A stretch of DNA of 64,000 nt from Sorghum bicolor. Lineage: Eukaryota; Streptophyta; Magnoliopsida; Poales; Poaceae. The notes under the pieces were generated by a model that worked only from the letters and a program-made list of their open reading frames with translations, was not told where the DNA came from and did no database searches. Location of the stretch: the NCBI RefSeq assembly GCF_000003195.3, contig NC_012878.2, positions 56,730,629 to 56,794,628 of the forward strand, written 5' to 3'. A program made the translations under genes and the position numbers. This document shows positions 1-11,382 of this stretch, piece after piece (position 1 is the first letter of the stretch; every line of letters starts with the position of its first letter).

Positions 1-337
1 AATATTTTAATATAAGCCAAATTTCAGCAAAATATTTTAAGGGTCTTGTTGGGTAGAGCTATTTGGATTTTATGGTGTTTCGCACAAACAGCTGAAGGGT
101 CTGATGGTGAAGCTGTGTCAAACGGTGTCGAGATATACTTTTGTCCCTTTAACTCCATGGGCACAGTATCAATTCTATCCATTTTATGTTTGATCAAAAT
201 TATATAAAAAAGATTTGATATATAAGATAAGAAATAAGTATGGTTAGATTTATTGACATATATTTTCTTAATATTTTGTGTTATGAATATCATACCCTTT
301 TCTATAAATTTGGCTAAGCTTTGGAAAAACTTAACTA

Positions 338-581
338 GGGTCTTGTTTAGTTCCGAAAATATTTTGGATTTCGGTACCGTAGAACTTTCGTTTTTATTTG
401 ACAAATAATATCTAATCATGGACTAACTAGGCTTAAAAGATTCATCTCATGATTTACAGACAAACTGTGCAATTAGTGTTTGTTTTCGTCTATATTTAAT
501 GCTTCATGGATGTGCTGTAAGATTTGATGTGATGAGGAATCTTGAAAAAAATTTAGTTTTTGAGGTGAACTAAACAAGACC
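338..581. repeat. Tourist-like MITE, GGCCTTGTTTAG family, copy 1
   Basis: The ends are inverted: the left end reads GGTCTTGTTTAGTTCC and the right end reads GAACTAAACAAGACC. The inside holds the family landmarks 'gattcatctcatgatttaca' and 'aaactgtgcaattagt'. The same family recurs at 40519-40749 (best preserved), 44666-45082 and 60162-60380. It encodes nothing. The TSD is unclear here, but TAA flanks the 40519 copy, which suggests PIF/Harbinger ancestry. Confidence 0.75.
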
Positions 582-755
582 TAGATATGGAGCTATAACA
601 TTTTTTTACATGAAGGCTGTAAGGACTTCTCTAGTGGTTGAATGCTACGATGACATGTGAGCTCAAGAAATCAATTCTTCACCACTTAAGGCAAACTGAA
701 ACCCAGCTCTTAAAGAGAATACGAGCTGAAAATAAGAATAGGTTCTTACGCATTA

Positions 756-1042
756 GAGCATCTCCAAGAGTCTTTCTAAATCTCACTTTCTAAATCATCA
801 TTTAGAGAGCCATTTGCATAAAAATCACTTTCTATATCTTTTCACTCTCCAACAGTTTTGTTAAATCGCATACGCATTCTAGAGAGTCATTCTCGTTTTC
901 TATATTTTGCTAGCGAAAAATGCAGAATAGACAATGACTATATTTGGATGACCATTTAGAGAAGCACTTGGAGAGTAATTTTTTATCAAAATCTCTATTC
1001 CTAACATTTAGAAAGAATATAAAGAGTCTCTTAGAGATGCTC
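756..1042. repeat. Tourist MITE with GAGCATCTCCAA termini
   Basis: The 287-bp element starts GAGCATCTCCAAGAGTC and ends GAGATGCTC as its inverted repeat. It is flanked on both sides by TTA (753-755 and 1043-1045), the Tourist/PIF-Harbinger target duplication. The interior is AT-rich and noncoding. It shares terminal bases with the neighbouring element at 1075-1359 and with the large element at 63092-63923. Confidence 0.8.
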
Positions 1043-1074
1043 TTAAACAATCTTTTTTATGAGACTGGCTATTA

Positions 1075-1359
1075 GAGCAACTCCAAAGAGTCTGGTTAAA
1101 ATTAGTAGCTAAATTCTATTGTTTAACCATTTTGTAAAGTAGAAAACTTCTTAAAAAAAGAGATCCATAACAGTCTTGCTATTTTAAAAAATCATATAGC
1201 TTGTATCAGTGGTTGGCTATATATAGCTAGTGAAAATTAAGAAATAGCTAACTTTCTATTTCACAAAACTAAATATCATATATGTTGGAGTCTAACTTTT
1301 GTGATACAAATTCTAAAATAGCCTCCACAATAAAAATAGCCAAGCTGTTGTAGTTGCTC
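1075..1359. repeat. Tourist MITE with GAGCAACTCCAA termini
   Basis: The 285-bp element starts GAGCAACTCC and ends GTAGTTGCTC, flanked by TTA at 1072-1074 and 1360-1362. It is noncoding. An inverted, diverged copy of the same family sits inside another MITE at about 46430-46694. Confidence 0.8.
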
Positions 1360-1433
1360 TTAGAAGGCAAAATCAAACATACCCTATTTTGGAAGGAATC
1401 AAACCCGCTATTGGAGAAGGCTTAAGAAATAAA

Positions 1434-1760
1434 AGCATCTCCAAGAGTCATTTTAAACCCACTATTTAAATGATCATTTTCTAAGATTATTTCTTAAACT
1501 CACTCTTTAAATCATCATTAGAGAATCATTTGAATAAAAAACGCTCTGTCTATTTTTTTCACTCTCCACCAGCTTTTTCTATACTTTGTTCGCACTTTAG
1601 GTACATCATTTGGTAATCATTCGAATACAATCGGTTTCCTATATCTTTCCGTCCTCCATCATCTATATCCTTTGTGTATTTTAGAGCCAATCTTGTTCTT
1701 TATCTTTAAGAAGAGAGAAATCTAAAATAGAAGTATTTAAATATCTAATAAAAATTCTCT
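1434..1760. repeat. Degraded relative of the 756-1042 MITE
   Basis: It begins 'agcatctccaagagtc' and contains the phrase 'ttcactctccaccag', matching the interior of the element at 756-1042. The right terminus has decayed. No coding content is visible. Confidence 0.5.
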
Positions 1761-3100
1761 AAACTTTGGGCCTTTGTGACGATGCTGTACGTCGCGTTCT
1801 GAATGTCCTGAACAAGTAAAAGTTCTGTGTCCCGTAGAACGCAGCCAGAGCTGGGACCATGGCGCGCCAATGAGGGCAATGTGCGTTCAAATCGCTCATC
1901 TGTCACACAACTGGGCATGAATCATGAATGCGTGCATGATGGAGGCACTGGACTACGGTCAGAACCGAAGAATTGCCGGAGGAGCTTGTGTTTCGGCTGT
2001 CACTGTTTTTTTTTACGTTACGGTACCTTGGCTGGCCGCTCGTGAATGTTTTTGCGAGTAATAAGGGGTTGGTTAGTCCTGAAAAATTTTACAAAAATTT
2101 TCAAGATCTTTTGTCATATTAAATTTTTCAGTATATATATAAAATATTAAATATAAATGAAATAACTAATTTTATAATTTATCTGTATTTTTCAAGATAA
2201 TTTTCTAAATCTAGATAACTTATAATTAGATAATAATTATTATATACAAACTAAAGTGCTAGAGTAACTAAAACTAAAAAAAATTTCACCAACGCAGTGT
2301 TGTTTTGCTTGCACCCTCGTATATCCCATCTGTCAGAGCCAGCATGATCGCACCGTGTCGATGACGCGTCACGGATGGGCGCGCATCCTTCTGCCGCTAG
2401 GCCGTGGCGGACCACGCTACAGGCCAGCGCACATGCCGAGTGTCTGCTGACACGCACCCACGCGGCACGCCACGCTCTCCCGACGCCGAGCCCCGCGGCC
2501 AACCACGGTCTCGTCGCTGCAGCCCGGCCGGCAGCCCCCCTGCGGCGCGACAGCGACGGAGCCGCACCCGCACCGCACTTGCCGGACGGTACGGGTCTGG
2601 TCCGGCGAGAGTACCCGTGCCGTCACTCACCCGCCGGTGCCCCACCGCCCGGCCGTGCGCCGCTCGCTGAGGTCACGGGACGCTGCCGCCCAGCGCCCCA
2701 GCCCATCTGACCCGTCCGTCCCCGCATCCGACGGACGGCCGGGATCCCCCCGCCCGTGACCACTCCTTTCGAATTAAAGCGCTCGATCGCCGGCCGGTCC
2801 CGTGCGCCGTGCCCACCCAAGGACGATGGCGCCGGACCGGGGCGATTAAAGCCTGCTGCGGTTTGCACATGCCCCCCTGCGTTCCTGCGCAATTACGGCC
2901 GGTTTAATCGTCGACAAAGCGGCAGTAATTTCGAAGCAAAGCCAGGATCTTGGCTTTAAAAAAGCCCCCGGATTTGGGGCGATGATGATTTCCCCTCCAT
3001 CAGCACGAGCCTCGTGAGCCGTACATCATCGCTGACGGCCACCTAATTTGTTTCTTTGTCCGTACATGTGCCGTGATAAACAAACCATTTCTCCGCAAGA
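1761..3100. other. Intergenic region, GC-rich after 2.33 kb
   Basis: No supported gene. The part around 2070-2290 is AT-rich and looks like a worn MITE. From about 2330 to 2960 the DNA becomes abruptly GC-rich, with several overlapping open frames on both strands, as expected from base composition alone. The right half probably contains the promoter of the PP2A B' gene. A pyrimidine-rich CT tract around 3120-3190 is typical of a grass 5' leader. No certain TATA box was identified. Confidence 0.4.
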
Positions 3101-3731
3101 AACAGCAAAGAGCCCCCCACCTTCCCTTCCCATCTCACTGCTCGGTCCTCCTCAGCGCCTCTCCCTCCTCTCTCTCGTGTCTCGTCTCGTCCCGAGGAGA
3201 AGCGGACAAAGCGAGGCGCTGCAGATTTCGATCCGCTTCCCAATGCCTCCCATGCCCGCCGTCGTCCTGTGCTAGCTCCCGTCCCCCGCTCCTCCAGTCT
3301 CCGCGGCGCGCTGCCTGGATCCGGGGAGCGCGTGGCTAGGAGCCTCAGATCCGAGCGAAACCCAGCCGTCCGGGGGTGATATCGTCGCTCTAGCTCCAGA
3401 TTGGCGGCTGCCATTTCCCCTCCTCTTCTTCTTACTGCTCAAGGTTTCAAGGCGAGTCTGTTCAACTCTGGTGGGTTTTCGGGTTGCTGCTGGTTTTCTT
3501 CGGTTGGTTTCCACCAGCGTTTTTAGCTGCATTTTTCCGGGCTGTGCTCTTCTGTGCCAGAAATCTACGGAGCAGTCTTGCCGTCGGTTTAGACGTAGAG
3601 CTATAGATAGATATCTTTTGGCGAGCAATCCTGGTTCTTGTTCCGTTCCCGGTGCTAGTGTTGGTGTGTTAGTGGCAAGGTTTACTGTTGCCATGGTGTT
3701 GGTCTGACGGCCCATCAAGGTTTTGTGAAAG

Positions 3732-5820
3732 ATGTGGAAGCAGTTCCTCAGCAAGCTGCCCCGGAAGTCGTCGGCCTCGGGGGATTCAGGCCAGTGCAGC
3801 AATGGCACCGGGATACAGCGCACGAGCAGCTGCAGCAGCATCCCGTCTGGCCGCCCGGCTTCAGCCATCCGGCGCATGTCATCCGCCGTCTTCCCATCTA
3901 GTGTTGTGGCTGGTATCGAGCCGCTGGTCTCGTTCAAGGATGTCCCCAACTCGGAGAAGCAGAACCTGTTTGTGAGCAAGCTGAGCCTGTGCTGTGTTGT
4001 CTTTGATTTCTCGGACCCGAACAAGAGTTCTGTGGAGAAGGATATCAAGAGGCAGGCATTGCTGGATCTTATAGAGTTTGTCGAGTCCACCAATACTCGC
4101 TTCTCGGAGGCGGCGATCGCGGCCTGCTCTAGGATGTGTGCTATCAACCTGTTCCGGGCGTTCCCTCCAAACTGCAGGTCTGGCTCATCAGGTGGTGGCG
4201 AGGGCGACGAGGACGAGCCAATGTTCGATCCTGCTTGGTGCCATCTGCAGCTTGTTTATGAGCTGCTACTGAAATTTATTGGATCATCATCCTTGGATGC
4301 AAAGATAGGGAAGAAGCACTTTGATCACTCATTCATTGTGAAGCTCCTGAATCTTCTTGACTCAGAGGATCCAAGAGAAAGGGATTGCTTGAAAACTATT
4401 CTGCACAGGGTATATGGGAAGTTCATGGTGCACCGTCCTTTCATTCGCAAAGCAGTGAGCAACATATTCTACCAGTTTGTCTTTGAGACTGATCGGCACA
4501 ATGGGATCGCAGAGCTGCTGGAGGTCTTTGGCAGTGTCATTAGTGGTTTTGCATTGCCTCTGAAAGAAGAACACAAGATCTTTCTTTGGAGGGTTTTGGT
4601 TCCCCTACACAAACCGAAATCTGTTGGTGTGTATCTTCAGCAGCTGACCTACTGTGTAACACAGTTTATAGAAAAGGACCCAAAGCTTGCAAGCTCAGTG
4701 ATAATTGGTTTGTTAAGATATTGGCCAATAACAAATTGTCAGAAGGAAGTGATGTTTCTCAGTGAGATTGAAGAGATTTTGGAGTCTACCAGCCAGGCAG
4801 AATTCCAGAAATGTATGGTACCATTGTTTCGGAGAATCACTCATTGTATCACCAGTTCTCACTTCCAGGTAACTTGCCCTGACAAATCTAATCTAGTAAA
4901 TGTTTCAGTTGCTTGTTGCAGTATGCATTTCAGTAACAAAAGTGCCATATGGGATTAGATTCATTCTATATTACTTGCTCCTACAACTTGTACTATAAAC
5001 CTAATCTTATTGGTGGTAAGTCTGGAAAAGAGAGTAGATATAACTCAATCAGAGTGATTCATGATTACATATACATTTGCTGTTTATCTCTGACTCTGAC
5101 AGACAGGTTATTTAGTCCCTTAATGTACCTAGCATTTGAAACTCATAATTTGTCAACATGCCAAATGCATAACATCTGAAATAATTGTGGGCACTAACAA
5201 CAGTGGGCAATCATGTCACAGTCACCACTAAATCATAGGGGCCCCTAGATACTGTTTAATATGGAAAACATCAGCTATTTGGACCAGCATTAAGCATTGG
5301 AATAATCTAAATATAAAAACACAGTTGGCTGTCCTATCTTTAAGGTTTGCTTTTGCTTTTATTTTTTTTAAATCACAGTTGTTGCCTTAACAAATCCTCT
5401 TTGTTGGTAGTTTTGTTGTCGTTGTCGCCTTAACAAGTTGCATGGTTTCAGGTTGCTGAAAGAGCGCTCTTCGTATGGAATAATGATCACATTATCAGCT
5501 TGATTGCACAAAACCGCCAAGTGATCATGCCTCTTGTTGTTCCAGCACTAGAGCAGAATATTCAGAATCACTGGAACCAAGCAGTCCTGAATCTGACTGT
5601 GAATGTCAAGAAAATGTTTTCTGAGATGGACGATGATCTCTTCTCATCATGCCTGGCCAAGTACAAGGAGGAAGAAGAAAAACGTGTGTCGCTAGAAGCG
5701 AAGCGTAAGCTTACCTGGGAGAAGCTTGAGGCAGCTGCAGCTTTCCAGCCAGTGACTGGCCATACAGCCGTCCTAGTAGGCCACCAGCCATCAGCAAATA
5801 TGATCGCCACCCTGATCTAG
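3732..5820 (+). CDS. PP2A regulatory subunit B' (B56 family)
   Basis: Two coding exons, 3732-4868 and 5452-5820, join at TTCCAG|GTAACT and TTTCAG|GTTGCT to give 501 aa, the usual size for plant B'/B56 subunits. B' subunits bind the PP2A scaffold A and catalytic C subunits and choose substrates. The basic N-terminus ([14 protein letters not shown]) and Ser-rich stretch precede the HEAT-like B56 core from about residue 60. Diagnostic strings include [38 protein letters not shown] and [10 protein letters not shown]. The tail is charged ([20 protein letters not shown]). The start is the first ATG in frame with the family N-terminus. The 5' leader from about 3100 probably contains an intron ending just before the ATG, where TTTTGTGAAAG precedes it (inferred). 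Intron 1 is ordinary and the frame is unbroken. Confidence 0.95.
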
Positions 5821-6225
5821 CTCATGCATGCCGCACAAGCAAAGGTGCTCTTCCCCCTTTTGGTGAAGCGCAGCAAGTGTAGTGTTCCCTGTTTTCCTTT
5901 TTTTTTTTTTTTGCATTTGTGGTATGAGTAATCAGTGTAGTAAGTTGTAACTATTTCCGGATGTTTATGTTCATAAGGCAAGAATACCTGTAATGTAAGA
6001 TTGCCGAGTGCTGACACTCTCTTTACATGTATCTTTGCCTATTTATGGATGAACAATTGTCCTACAGTTTAATTTCACTTTTCAGCTTGCCTATATAGGC
6101 TATATGGATTACTGATCGATGCAGAATTATCAATTTGGTAGGATAGAGTTTTATGTAGTTTTTATAGCTATATAATGGCATCCCTGCCAGCGTGTTAGCT
6201 GTGGGCTTCTTTCCAGGTTCAAGAA

Positions 6226-6606
6226 ATGAAGAGTTTCCAGGAGATGTGGCGAAAGACTTTTGCAGTCTCACTGTCACTGCCAAGTGGCCTGGATACGCAA
6301 GAAGAAGAAGAAAAAAAAACTCCAATCTGACCTGAAAAGAGTTTCCAGGAGATGTGGCGAAAGGCTTTTGCAGTCTCACTGTCACTGTCACTGCCAAATG
6401 GCCTGGATACGCAAGAAAAAAAAACACTCCAATCTGACCTGTCACTGCCAAGTGGCCTGGATACGCAAGAAGAAGAAGAAAAAAAAACTCCAATCTGACC
6501 TGAAAAGAGTTTCCAGGAGATGTGGCGAAAGGCTTTTGCAGTCTCACTGTCACTGTCACTGCCAAATGGCCTGGATACGCAAGAAAAAAAAACACTCCAA
6601 TCTGAC
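6226..6606. repeat. 168-bp tandem duplication upstream of tRNA-Glu
   Basis: Positions 6271-6438 and 6439-6606 appear identical by eye, including A-runs of equal length, so the duplication is recent. Each 168-bp unit is itself a diverged dimer sharing 'gtttccaggagatgtggcga', and a further partial unit lies at 6231-6270. Open frames here come from the repeat and are not taken as genes. Confidence 0.85.
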
Positions 6607-6618
6607 CTGAAAAGCATT

Positions 6619-6625
6619 AAAAAAA
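6619..6625 (-). terminator. Pol III T-run terminator of tRNA-Glu
   Basis: Seven A residues on the plus strand lie immediately 3' of the minus-strand tRNA and are read as a T7 run in the transcript direction. This is the normal RNA polymerase III stop. Confidence 0.8.
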
Positions 6626-6698
6626 TTCCGTTGCCGGGACTCGAACCCGGGTCTCTCGGGTGAGAGCCGAGTATCCTAACCAGCTAGACTACAACGGA
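6626..6698 (-). tRNA. tRNA-Glu (anticodon CTC)
   Basis: A 73-nt cloverleaf can be read on the minus strand. The 7-bp acceptor stem TCCGTTG/CAACGGA is followed by discriminator A. The anticodon stem CTCGG/CCGAG encloses the loop CTCTCAC with anticodon CTC. The T arm carries GGTTCGAGTCC. There is no intron and CCA is not encoded, as in nuclear tRNA genes. A CAA-like motif lies just upstream, as often in plant tRNA genes, and a T7 terminator follows. It decodes GAG. Confidence 0.95.
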
Positions 6699-6944
6699 TG
6701 GTTGCAACGAGGGTACACAAAATATTTTAAATCCAAAACCTCATATCACATCGTTTTGGACGAATGTTTGATGATTTTCGAGGGCTGATTTGCGGACGGA
6801 TAGCAAACAACCCCTTGCAACCTGCACTCTTTGCCTATAGGCGATTTGTTTCAGAATCGCCGCACTGTTTGTCTGTTTCGCTCGTCACAAACAGAGGGTG
6901 ATGTCTTCAAAAAAAAAAAACAACAACAAACAGAGGGTGATAAA

Positions 6945-7248
6945 TGTTACAAGTAGAATGCGAGAGTACGAGAACAGAGAGAAATAGAATGAACTCGGGG
7001 TGTTTATTTATTCATTGATCACGGGTATTTATACAGTCGGGGGGGGGGAGAGGAAACTCTCGCCCCAAGTAAACTCGTGCCCACGATGAGTCGTGGGTGA
7101 TATCACGGAGGTGGAACCGGTCTCCACGGATACGTGCGTAGTTGTGGGTGATATCCCGTAGGCCGTCGTGGGGGAAGTCGTAGTTAGGATAGATCTCCCG
7201 TAAAGGGAATCCGAGGAGATGAGATCACCCCGGAAAATATCCGTAACA
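6945..7248 (-). repeat. 3' LTR of the Copia element
   Basis: 304 bp bounded by TGTTAC and GTAACA, the standard TG...CA ends. It matches 14656-14955 throughout, apart from a few substitutions and a longer G-run near 7039. Confidence 0.93.
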
Positions 7249-7258
7249 CTCCCCCTTG
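7249..7258 (-). promoter_or_regulatory. Polypurine tract of the Copia element
   Basis: Read on the minus strand, AAGGGGGAG directly abuts the 3' LTR. This is the position and composition of the primer for plus-strand DNA synthesis. Confidence 0.8.
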
Positions 7259-7640
7259 ATCGAATCACTTGTTGAGATCAATGAATTGTATTGCTCCTCC
7301 AAAAATTCCTGTAGGATAAAAACGAGGAAAAATACGTGTGTATATGTGCTATGGTAAAACTCCTTAAAACCGCTTGGGAAAAGAAGGAGAAAGTTATAGC
7401 ACTTAATGATTGCCTCATTGTAAACTAATATGAGAAAACCTTTGCAGGAGAAAACTCATATTGTAGTTTAGAGGACAATATGTGTCTTTGATACTCCTTT
7501 AAAAACCTCTGTGGGGAAAACAAGGAATATGACACTCTTGTATTAATATTATCTCATTAAAAACTCCTTATGAGAAACCTTGTGAGGAAAAACTCATAGA
7601 GAGAAAAGAGTATAATATGATGGTGTAGACATGCCAATGT

Positions 7641-10600
7641 CTAGGAGATTTCTCCCCCTGAACTTTGTAAATCCCTAAGTCGTCGCATACCAATTCCTTT
7701 GACACATTTTTCAAATGAGGAAGCTGGTAGGGACTTAGTGAATAGATCAGCGAGATTGTCGCATGATTTGGTTTTCAAGATATCAATCTCTCCTTTTTGT
7801 TGTAATTCATGAGGATAGAACAACTTTGGAGAGATGTGTTTGTTGATATTGCTCTTGATATAGCCTGTCTCCATCTGTGTAACACAAGCAGCATTATCTT
7901 CATAGATAATGGTTGGAGCTATGATAGCTTTAAGACCACACGACTGCTGTATGTGGTTGATCATTCTGCGAAGCCAAACGCATTCACGTGAGGCCTCATA
8001 TAATGCGACTATTTCAGAATGATTCGTGGACGTTGTTGCCAAGGTTTGCTTGGATGATGTCCATGATATGGCGGTTCCGTTTTGTAAGAATACGAAACCG
8101 GTTTGTGATCTGCCATTATGGGGGTCTGATTGATATCCAGCATCGGTGTATCCTATCATCTCGGAATTTGTTCCTCTTTGGAAGAATAATCCGAGATCCC
8201 TTGTGCCATTAACATATCTGAGGATCTGTTTTACTCCTGTCCAATGTCTCTTGGTAGGAGCGGCACTGTGCCTTGCTAGCAAATTCACTGCGAAAGCGAT
8301 GTCAGGCCTGGTGCTATTGGCAAGGTACATCAGTGCTCCGACGGCACTAAGGTATGGGACATGAGGTCCTAGGATTTCCTCCCCCTCATCTTGTGGTCTG
8401 AATGGATCAGTGTTTAGTCCCAAAGACCGAACAACCATAAGGGTTTTGGAAGGATATGCTTTGTCCATATTGAATCTCTCCAATACTTTCTGGACATATG
8501 CAGATTGATGCACAAAGATTCCAGTTGAAAGATGCTCAAGCTGTAGGCCTAAGAAGAATTTGGTTTTACCCAAATCCTTCAACTCGAACTCCGTCTTAAG
8601 ATGTTTGCATGCCTCATCAATATCTTGTTTGTGGCCGATGATATTTAAATCATCAACATACACCGATATGATGCAGAATCCCGTTTGGGATTTCTTGATG
8701 AAGACACATGGGCAATCATCACTGTTGGAGTAGCCCTTCTGCAGAAGGTACTCGCTGAGTCGGTTATACCACATTCTTCCCGACTGCTTTAAGCCATAGA
8801 GTGATTTCTGTAGCTTTACACAATACATGTTGCGATTTGCGTTTTGATTCAGTATTGGGATTCCGTCGGGAACCTTCATGTATATGTCCGAATCGAGCGA
8901 CCCATAGAGATATGCAGTCACTACGTCCCTCAACTGCATAGATAGACGATTTTGTACAGCCAGAGAGATTAAGTATCGGAATGTTATTCCACCCATGACT
9001 GGAGAGTATGTTTCATTGAAGTCAATGTCGGGTCTCTGCGTGAACCATTGTGCTACAAGCCTCGCTTTGTATCTCACCACCTCATTGTTCTCGTTCCGCT
9101 TTCGGACGAAAACCCACTTGAATCCCACAGGGAATACTTGTGGAGGTGTAGGTATTACTTGTGAGAATACTTGTCTTTTTGTGAGCGAGGATATTTCTGC
9201 TTGGATTGCATCCTTCCATTGGTTCCAGTCCGAGCGCGTTTTGCACTCTGCCATGGTCTTAGGATCTGGATCATTTTCAAGGATTTCGGCAATCATTGCG
9301 GAGAAATATGAGTCGACAATTGTAGTCTTTCTATCAAATGACTCTCCAGTTTCTGCATAGTTGATGGAAATTTCATGGACCCTTTCCGATGCATCATCAT
9401 TTCCCAAGATGGTCGCATCAGGGTATTCCGATGTCCCAGCATCAGTAATTGAGTGCACTGTTGATGTGGGATGTAAAGGTTGAACCTCCACTGGGTGTTT
9501 CTCAACATGAGGTTGAGCTGCATTTACTGGATCAGAAGATTTTGTCTTCCGTTTCCTTTGCTTGCTAGAAGCTGTATCCGTGGAGATAGCCGTACTTCTC
9601 CCCCTCTTACTAGGGAGTTGAGTAGTTTTATTTGGTACCTCTACTCTTTCCGGTACATTTCTCGCTGGATTATAGGATTTTGTAACACCCTTATAATCAG
9701 TAAATGCGTCTGGCACGTTGTTTGCAATGTGTTGCAAATTTATGATTTTCTGAACTTGGAGTTCAGATTCTGAAGTATGTGGATCTGAGTTGGGTATGTC
9801 TGGGGCATCCCAATTGATTTCCTGGCATTGTTTGTGATGTGGTAAGTCTCCCCCTAATGCCGGAAAATGATCTTCATTGAAGATACAATCAGCGTACCGG
9901 GCCGTAAAGAGGTCCCCTGTGGTGGGCTCCAGATACTTTATAATCGACGGAGATTTGTATCCCACATAGATCCCCAATTTTCTATGGGGGCCCATTGTTG
10001 TACGCTTCGGTGGTGAGATCGGTACGTATGTAGCGCAACCGAACTTTCGCAGATGGGAAATGCTTGGGGGATTTCCATGTACTAGTTGCAACGGAGACGT
10101 CGCATGGTATGCAGTTGGTCGCAATTGAATCAGTTCAGCAGCGTGTAAGACTGCATGACCCCAACATGAGGTTGGTAGATTGCAATTCTGCAATAGCGGT
10201 CTAGCAATGAGCTTGATTCTCTTGATGAGAGACTCGGCTAACCCATTTTGTGTGTGGACATATGGGACAGAATGCTGTACTTGTATTCCTAAGGCCATGC
10301 AATAGTCATTGAAGGCTCGAGAGGAAAATTCAGCAGCGTTATCCATCCTAATGGATTTTATTTGATGTTCAGGATGTTGCGCTTTGAGTTTGATAACTTG
10401 CGCAATTATTTTGGCAAAAGCATGGTTTCGTGTCGATAGAAGAGACACATGAGACCATCGTGTGGATGCGTCTATTAGAACCATGAAGTACCTGAACGGT
10501 CCCGATAAAGGATTTATCGGGCCACATATGTCCCCTTGAATGCGTTCAAGGAAGTTGAGTGGTTCAACTTTGATTTTGAGGGAAGAGGGCCTCAAAATTA

Positions 10601-11282
10601 ATTTCCCTGTTGCACATGCGGTGCAAGTATAATCTGAGGATTGGGGAAACTTTGCATTGGTTAGCGAGTGACCAACAGAATTGCTAGTAATTTTTCTCAT
10701 CATCCCTATGCCAGGGTGACCAAGGCGATCATGCCAAGTTTGGAATGCATTGACATTCTGAAAAATTACTTTGTACGCAACATGTTGTACGGGTTTTATG
10801 TATGAATAGTACAATCCAGACGAAGTTGAGGGAATTCTTTCGAGAGTATCTCTGCCATATCCGTTATCCTTTGTAATGAGGAGGAACTCCTCATTATTTT
10901 GGTGATGGGTTTCAATATGATACCCATTTTTGCGGATATCTCTATAACTCAATAAGGTACGAGTTGAATCAGGATACAGCAGTGCATCCTCGATTGTAAT
11001 CGTTGTACCCATAGGGAGCGTAATAATGGCTCTACCAGAGCCTGCTATTACTGCATCGCGTCCAGCGATTGTTAAAACATTTCCTTTGCTCTTTGTGAGA
11101 GTTTGGAAATATTTTATTTCCCTGAGTATAGAGTTAGTGGTGCCACTGTCCACTAGGCACATTTCCTCATCCATCGGATTGACTCCCGTACAATCTATGA
11201 AAATAGAGAATATAAAAGAGAATGAAATTCTCAACATGAATATATATGAAATATAAACATTTATTGATGTTGAATTGTGCAT
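7641..11282 (-). CDS. pol: Copia pol polyprotein (PR-IN-RT-RH)
   Basis: An open frame of 1,213 codons. The aspartic protease motif LVDSGTT is at residues 43-49. A GAG-pre-integrase segment (WHDRLGHPGIGMM) follows. The integrase core shows the acidic triad in GDICGP, RMDNAAEF and QNGLAESL. Reverse transcriptase carries SVYVDDLNIIG with the Copia YVDD centre. RNase H has YTDAGYQSD and YEDNAACV. The frame ends close to the 3' LTR, as expected. The first 30 or so residues are AT-rich and hydrophobic and look untranslated. Recognisable Pol starts near CTGVNPMDEE. Pol lies in a different frame from gag, with a 100-nt gap, so expression needs its own initiation or splicing (inferred). Confidence 0.93.
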   Translation of the reverse strand: MHNSTSINVYISYIFMLRISFSFIFSIFIDCTGVNPMDEEMCLVDSGTTNSILREIKYFQTLTKSKGNVLTIAGRDAVIAGSGRAIITLPMGTTITIEDALLYPDSTRTLLSYRDIRKNGYHIETHHQNNEEFLLITKDNGYGRDTLERIPSTSSGLYYSYIKPVQHVAYKVIFQNVNAFQTWHDRLGHPGIGMMRKITSNSVGHSLTNAKFPQSSDYTCTACATGKLILRPSSLKIKVEPLNFLERIQGDICGPINPLSGPFRYFMVLIDASTRWSHVSLLSTRNHAFAKIIAQVIKLKAQHPEHQIKSIRMDNAAEFSSRAFNDYCMALGIQVQHSVPYVHTQNGLAESLIKRIKLIARPLLQNCNLPTSCWGHAVLHAAELIQLRPTAYHATSPLQLVHGNPPSISHLRKFGCATYVPISPPKRTTMGPHRKLGIYVGYKSPSIIKYLEPTTGDLFTARYADCIFNEDHFPALGGDLPHHKQCQEINWDAPDIPNSDPHTSESELQVQKIINLQHIANNVPDAFTDYKGVTKSYNPARNVPERVEVPNKTTQLPSKRGRSTAISTDTASSKQRKRKTKSSDPVNAAQPHVEKHPVEVQPLHPTSTVHSITDAGTSEYPDATILGNDDASERVHEISINYAETGESFDRKTTIVDSYFSAMIAEILENDPDPKTMAECKTRSDWNQWKDAIQAEISSLTKRQVFSQVIPTPPQVFPVGFKWVFVRKRNENNEVVRYKARLVAQWFTQRPDIDFNETYSPVMGGITFRYLISLAVQNRLSMQLRDVVTAYLYGSLDSDIYMKVPDGIPILNQNANRNMYCVKLQKSLYGLKQSGRMWYNRLSEYLLQKGYSNSDDCPCVFIKKSQTGFCIISVYVDDLNIIGHKQDIDEACKHLKTEFELKDLGKTKFFLGLQLEHLSTGIFVHQSAYVQKVLERFNMDKAYPSKTLMVVRSLGLNTDPFRPQDEGEEILGPHVPYLSAVGALMYLANSTRPDIAFAVNLLARHSAAPTKRHWTGVKQILRYVNGTRDLGLFFQRGTNSEMIGYTDAGYQSDPHNGRSQTGFVFLQNGTAISWTSSKQTLATTSTNHSEIVALYEASRECVWLRRMINHIQQSCGLKAIIAPTIIYEDNAACVTQMETGYIKSNINKHISPKLFYPHELQQKGEIDILKTKSCDNLADLFTKSLPASSFEKCVKGIGMRRLRDLQSSGGEIS

Positions 11283-11382
11283 AAGTCAATGAACATCAAA
11301 CAGAGTGCAGCAAAAAAAAAATTGTCAATTATTACAATCCCGAAGGCGAATGACGAAACTAAAATCTCAAATGACTATCAAT

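Noticed and set aside
3272..4147. 291-codon minus-strand open frame
   Set aside because: It is antisense to the PP2A B' exon and leader, resembles no protein and is explained by codon bias of the real gene.
6062..6617. Repetitive open frames on both strands
   Set aside because: They are created by the 168-bp tandem repeat, whose unit is a multiple of three, not by selection on a protein.
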